A stretch of 64,000 nt of DNA from Halieaceae bacterium (GTDB lineage Bacteria > Pseudomonadota > Gammaproteobacteria > Pseudomonadales > Halieaceae), in the NCBI GenBank assembly GCA_902547755.1, contig CACCPA010000005.1:52632-116631 (forward strand), given 5' to 3'. A program made the translations under genes and the position numbers. Below the pieces are notes generated by a model. It saw only the letters and a program-made list of their open reading frames with translations, was not told the DNA's origin and did no database searches. Positions 60,247-64,000 of this stretch are shown here, one piece after another. Every line of letters starts with the position of its first letter. Position 1 is the stretch's first letter.

Positions 60247-60983
60247 GAAGCCTCGTAGCGCTTTTAACGGTTGCCGGAATCCTACTGCCAATGGACGCAA
60301 TGGCGCAGACCATCCCCCTGATGACCTCATCTCCGATGGCCAATGGCGATACCGAGTATGCCCTTGGCATACAGATCTTGATGGTAATGACCGTGTTGAC
60401 GTTGCTCCCCGCAATGCTCATTACCATGACTGCATTTACTCGAATTCTGATTGTGCTGGCCATCCTACGACAGGCGCTTGGCACGGCTCAAACGCCATCT
60501 AATCAAATCATTTTGGGCTTATCGCTATTTCTTACTCTGTTCATCATGTCGCCCGTCATCGACGTGGTTTGGTCTCAATCGCTGAGTCCGTTTCTCGACG
60601 GTGATGTGCCATTCGATGAGGCGCTCAACATGGCTCAGGTGCCTTTGAGAGAGTTCATGTTTGCTCAAACACGCGAGTCCGACTTGGCGATGTTTGCCGA
60701 GCTGGGTGGCTACGGCGCCTTTGCCTCACGTGAGGACGTGCCCCTGTTTGTTCTATTGCCCTCGTTTTTGACTAGTGAGTTGAAGACCGCGTTTCAGATC
60801 GGCTTTTTGTTGTTCGTGCCTTTCCTCGTCATCGACTTGGTCGTAGCGGCGGTCCTCATGTCAATGGGCATGATGATGCTGTCGCCCATCATTATCTCGC
60901 TTCCCTTCAAGCTGATGCTGTTTGTACTGATCGACGGCTGGTCGCTCATCAGTGCGATGCTTGTCAGTAGCTTTGCGGTGTAA
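60243..60983 (+). CDS. fliP: Flagellar export gate protein FliP
   Basis: A 246-residue integral membrane protein: cleaved signal peptide about 1-20, then four hydrophobic helices including VLTLLPAMLITMTAFTRILIVLAILRQALGTAQTPSNQIILGLSLFLTLFIMSPV and VLMSMGMMMLSPIIISLPFKLMLFVLIDGWSLI, both highly conserved. FliP with FliQ and FliR forms the export gate in the MS ring. Size equals E. coli FliP (245). Confidence 0.97.
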   Translation: MRSLVALLTVAGILLPMDAMAQTIPLMTSSPMANGDTEYALGIQILMVMTVLTLLPAMLITMTAFTRILIVLAILRQALGTAQTPSNQIILGLSLFLTLFIMSPVIDVVWSQSLSPFLDGDVPFDEALNMAQVPLREFMFAQTRESDLAMFAELGGYGAFASREDVPLFVLLPSFLTSELKTAFQIGFLLFVPFLVIDLVVAAVLMSMGMMMLSPIIISLPFKLMLFVLIDGWSLISAMLVSSFAV

Positions 60984-60988
60984 CGGAA

Positions 60989-61258
60989 ATGGGACCCGAA
61001 ACCGTTTTGGATATTGGCCGACAAGCACTGTGGTTGGCGGTACTTCTTGCTGGCCCCATGCTGGGTGCCGCGCTGGCTGTGGGTCTGTTTATCGGGGTGA
61101 TTCAAGCGGCGACGCAAATTCAGGAGATGACCCTTAGCTTCATTCCCAAGCTGCTCGCACTGGTAGTTGTTCTTTTTGTTGTGGGTCCATGGATGCTGAG
61201 AATTATTGTCACGTTTTCTGAGCGCCTGTTCATGGATATCCCGGGATTGGTGGGATAG
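60989..61258 (+). CDS. fliQ: Flagellar export gate protein FliQ
   Basis: An 89-residue protein with two transmembrane helices (about 16-40 and 50-75) and the family motif GLFIGVIQAATQIQEMTLSFIPKLLALVVVLFVVGPWML. Part of the FliPQR gate. It starts five bases after fliP and ends three bases before fliR, as in most species. Confidence 0.96.
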   Translation: MGPETVLDIGRQALWLAVLLAGPMLGAALAVGLFIGVIQAATQIQEMTLSFIPKLLALVVVLFVVGPWMLRIIVTFSERLFMDIPGLVG

Positions 61259-61261
61259 AGC

Positions 61262-62029
61262 ATGCTCAGTTTCGACACGATTCTCGCCTCAATGACCTTG
61301 TTCGCTGCGCCTTTTTTACGGCTTTCAGCCATGATGGCCGTCGCGCCAGTATTCAGTGCGGCGGGCTTCAATGTCAGAACACGTGCACTATTCGCCGTGT
61401 TAATCGCTGCGCTCGTTGCGCCGTCTTTACCCGCGCCACCCGTTGACAGTCTCTTGTCAGGCGCTGGTGTTCTAATGGGTATCCGCGAGATCGGTGTCGG
61501 CCTGGTTTTGGGCTTTATTGTGCAGATGGCTTTTGGTGCCGCGGTATTTGCGGGTCAGGCGATCTCCATGACGATGGGCCTTGGTTTTGCGATGGCGGTG
61601 GATCCGCAGAACGGTGTACAAGTGCCCGTTATTTCACAGTTGTACGTGATTTTGGCGACTCTTCTGTTCCTGGCGCTTGATGGCCATTTGCTTCTGATTG
61701 CAGCGGTAGTGGAGTCCTATCAACTCATCCCTATAGGGGTGGCCGGTTTGCCTGTGTCGAGCTTGTCCGCAGTGGTCGCTCTAGGAACGATGGTTTTTGC
61801 TGGCGGCATTCTCCTCGCATTACCTGCACTGACGGCCTTGTTGCTCATTAACGTGGCGTTCGGCATTGTCACGCGGACCGCGCCACAGCTTAATATTTTC
61901 GCTGTGGGCTTTCCGGTAACGATTCTCGCCGGATTGTTCATTATGTTTCTCGTGATGCCTGGATTTATCGAGGCATTAACACAGCTTATCGGCTCGTCGC
62001 TTCAGCGCGGCGTTGGCGCTTTCGGTTAA
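61262..62029 (+). CDS. fliR: Flagellar export gate protein FliR
   Basis: A 255-residue membrane protein with at least five hydrophobic helices and the FliR motif VRTRALFAVLIAALVAPSLP, then IREIGVGLVLGFIVQMAFGAAVFAGQAISMTMGLGFAMAVDPQNG and LLINVAFGIVTRTAPQLNIFAVGFPVTILAGLFIMFL. Forms the export gate with FliP and FliQ. Length matches E. coli FliR (261). An AAGGAGGGC ribosome site overlaps its stop and serves flhB. Confidence 0.96.
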   Translation: MLSFDTILASMTLFAAPFLRLSAMMAVAPVFSAAGFNVRTRALFAVLIAALVAPSLPAPPVDSLLSGAGVLMGIREIGVGLVLGFIVQMAFGAAVFAGQAISMTMGLGFAMAVDPQNGVQVPVISQLYVILATLLFLALDGHLLLIAAVVESYQLIPIGVAGLPVSSLSAVVALGTMVFAGGILLALPALTALLLINVAFGIVTRTAPQLNIFAVGFPVTILAGLFIMFLVMPGFIEALTQLIGSSLQRGVGAFG

Positions 62030-62038
62030 GGAGGGCGC

Positions 62039-63169
62039 ATGGCAGAAGAGCAGCAGGGACAAGAACGCACAGAACAGCCGACCGCCAAGCGCTTAACCGA
62101 AGCGCGTAAGAAAGGTCAGGTTGCGCGCTCACGTGAGTTGAATACGCTGTTGGTGATGCTCGCTAGTGCCGTGGCGCTGTGGTTGCTCAGTGGGCCGGCC
62201 ATGTCGGGCCTAACGGCACTGTTTTCAGACGCGTTGAGCCCTACTGGAGACGTGCTTCGACAGGCGGAATTAGTGCCGAATCATTTGATGCAGGTCATGT
62301 TGTCTGCACTTATTCTCATTTCACCTTTTCTCGCGATTACGGTTGTTGCGGCGCTAGCCGGGCCAGCGGTCATGGGTGGGCTTCTATTCAGCGCTGATGC
62401 CATTGCATTCAAGGCAGAGAAGCTCGATCCCATCAAAGGCTTGGGTCGTGTGTTCTCCACCAAGGGGCTGATTGAGCTTGTTAAAGCATTACTCAAGTTC
62501 TTCTTGGTGCTCGGTGTCGCTGTTCTTATCTACAAATTCATGGAGCGTGATGTCATGGCATTGATCACGCTCGATGTCATGGAAGGCATAACGCGCGCGG
62601 GCAGCATGATCATGATTGCCTTGGTTTTATTGTCGGCCACGCTCGTTCTAATAGCCGCTATTGATGTGCCCTATCAGCTCTGGAGTCACAACAAACAGAT
62701 GCGCATGACGAAGCAGGAAGTCAAAGACGAGAGCAAAGAGATCGATGGTCGTCCGGAGGTTAAAGCACGGGTAAGGCAGCTTCAGCGTGAGGCGTCCCAA
62801 CGGCGCATGCTTCAGGATGTACCCGATGCGGACGTGGTCATTACGAACCCAACGCACTACTCGGTTGCCCTCAAGTACGACAAGGACGGCACCGGTGCGC
62901 CGCGTGTTGTTGCAAAAGGCCAGGATTTGATTGCTCTGAAGATTAGAACGATCGCAATTGAACACGATGTGGCGATCTATGAAGAGCCACCGTTGGCGCG
63001 TGCCTTACACGGCACAACAGAAATAGGTGATGAGATTCCAGGCCCGCTCTTCCTCGCAGTGGCAAGAGTGCTTGCTTATGTCTACCACCTGCGCAAGTCC
63101 GCACCCACAGATTACATTCCTCGCCCAGCTCCAGTGGAGTTGCCGAGTGAGTTTGCAGAGTATCACTAG
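62039..63169 (+). CDS. flhB: Flagellar export switch protein FlhB
   Basis: A 376-residue protein: N-terminal EQQGQERTEQPTAKRLTEARKKGQVARSRELNTLLVM, four transmembrane helices, and the cytoplasmic domain with the autocleavage site NPTH in DADVVITNPTHYSVALKYDKDGTGAPRVVAKGQDLIALKIR. FlhB cuts itself between Asn and Pro to switch from hook to filament substrates in concert with FliK. Length matches Salmonella FlhB (383). Confidence 0.97.
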   Translation: MAEEQQGQERTEQPTAKRLTEARKKGQVARSRELNTLLVMLASAVALWLLSGPAMSGLTALFSDALSPTGDVLRQAELVPNHLMQVMLSALILISPFLAITVVAALAGPAVMGGLLFSADAIAFKAEKLDPIKGLGRVFSTKGLIELVKALLKFFLVLGVAVLIYKFMERDVMALITLDVMEGITRAGSMIMIALVLLSATLVLIAAIDVPYQLWSHNKQMRMTKQEVKDESKEIDGRPEVKARVRQLQREASQRRMLQDVPDADVVITNPTHYSVALKYDKDGTGAPRVVAKGQDLIALKIRTIAIEHDVAIYEEPPLARALHGTTEIGDEIPGPLFLAVARVLAYVYHLRKSAPTDYIPRPAPVELPSEFAEYH

Positions 63170-63182
63170 GAGATAAATGATC

Positions 63183-64000
63183 ATGGCTACGAGCACTCTC
63201 GTTCTGGATCAGCCCACCAAACGCGCTAATTTTTTAAGCGGGCTCGGTACCCCCGCCATCATGCTGATGATGTTGGCGATGATTGTTTTGCCCTTGCCGG
63301 CGACGGCTTTGGATTTCCTATTCACCATAAGTATTGCGCTGTCCATTATGGTGTTGATGGCGTCTGTATACGCCACACGCCCCCTCGACTTCGGTGTATT
63401 TCCAACGGTTCTGTTACTCGCAACCCTGATGCGACTTGCTCTCAACGTCGCATCGACGCGTGTCGTACTACTGAACGGCCATACGGGTACGGATTCGGCC
63501 GGTCGCGTCATCGAGGCCTTCGGTGAGTTCGTGGTTGGCGGAAGCTACGCCGTCGGATTGGTGCTCTTTACCATTCTGGTTGTTATTAACTTTGTTGTAG
63601 TAACCAAAGGTGCGACCCGTGTTTCGGAAGTGACGGCACGGTTCACCCTCGATGCGATGCCCGGCAAGCAGATGGCTATCGATGCAGATTTAAACGCGGG
63701 ACTGATTAGCTCTGGTGAGGCGCTTGAGCGACGAGAGCGTGTCACGCGGGAATCCGACTTTTACGGCGCCATGGACGGTGCATCCAAGTTCGTAAGGGGC
63801 GATGCGGTAGCGGGCATTCTTATTCTGTTCATCAACATTCTGGGTGGGTTTGCGATTGGTACGTTACAGCACGGCCTCGATGCATCGCAGGCAGCCCAAA
63901 ATTATGTGCTGTTGACCATCGGCGACGGTCTGGTGGCTCAGATTCCCTCGATGCTCCTATCTACCGCAACAGCCATCATCGTGACCCGCATTTCGGGCGA
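63183..64000 (+). CDS. flhA: Flagellar export gate protein FlhA, N-terminal 272 codons
   Basis: The frame from ATG 63183 stays open to the end of the window, and the gene continues beyond it. The visible part has the FlhA membrane domain: [75 protein letters not shown], then [43 protein letters not shown], the conserved FHIPEP region. A second ATG at 63177, also after AGGAG, is possible. It follows flhB by 13 bases and completes the export gate. Confidence 0.95.
   Translation, partial: MATSTLVLDQPTKRANFLSGLGTPAIMLMMLAMIVLPLPATALDFLFTISIALSIMVLMASVYATRPLDFGVFPTVLLLATLMRLALNVASTRVVLLNGHTGTDSAGRVIEAFGEFVVGGSYAVGLVLFTILVVINFVVVTKGATRVSEVTARFTLDAMPGKQMAIDADLNAGLISSGEALERRERVTRESDFYGAMDGASKFVRGDAVAGILILFINILGGFAIGTLQHGLDASQAAQNYVLLTIGDGLVAQIPSMLLSTATAIIVTRISG

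Overview
The window looks like the chromosome of a marine gammaproteobacterium. The engB / cytochrome c5 / cytochrome c4 / dsbA order at the left end and the tolC / yqiB / cpdA / parE order in the middle are typical of that class. A Halieaceae/OM60-type or neighbouring lineage is a guess from gene content, not something the sequence proves. Coding density is high, many stops overlap the next start, and I saw no tRNA, rRNA, CRISPR array or intact insertion sequence.

Left third (1-31 kb), housekeeping. It opens with the 5' end of engB, two periplasmic c-type cytochromes and dsbA. A nitrogen and branched-chain amino acid block follows: an Lrp-family regulator divergent from leuA, a DUF6279 lipoprotein, an argA-ilvD pair, then glnE and ilvE. 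Next come a monoacylglycerol-lipase-like hydrolase and an envelope-sugar group (GT4 glycosyltransferase, two methyltransferases, an alpha/alpha-barrel protein, waaA). After these lie tolC, yqiB (DUF1249), cpdA, parE and a YceI protein. A minus-strand operon encodes a PAP2 phosphatase, an MJ1255-type glycosyltransferase and an octaheme cytochrome with HEAT/TPR repeats. A class I amidotransferase, gloA, rdgC and a DUF1653 protein complete this part.

Right half (30.3-64 kb), a nearly complete flagellar regulon in one block. flgN, flgM and flgA run leftward. A TPR/sulfotransferase locus, apparently split by a frame break, and about 0.7 kb of unexplained DNA separate flgA from flgB, where cheV and cheR sit in Vibrio and Pseudomonas. 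Then follow flgBCDEFGHIJKL, a 733-aa flagellin, flaG, fliD, fliS, a FliT-like gene, a receiverless FleQ-type sigma-54 activator, fliEFGHIJK, fliLMNOPQR, flhB and the first 272 codons of flhA, which runs off the end.

The promoters give the flagellar wiring. I read sigma-54 elements (GG-N10-GC or close) before flgA, flgB, fliD, fliE and fliL, and sigma-28 elements (TAAA-type -35, 11-base spacer, GCCGATAA-type -10) before flgM and fliC. This fits a hierarchy in which the sigma-54 activator switches on the basal body, export apparatus, cap and chaperones, and FliA then switches on flagellin and FlgM. Departures from the textbook: the activator has no N-terminal domain and no FleS/FleR-like pair beside it; FlgJ has no muramidase domain; the flagellin carries a duplicated ~224-residue central module; and a TPR-sulfotransferase of unknown substrate lies inside the regulon.
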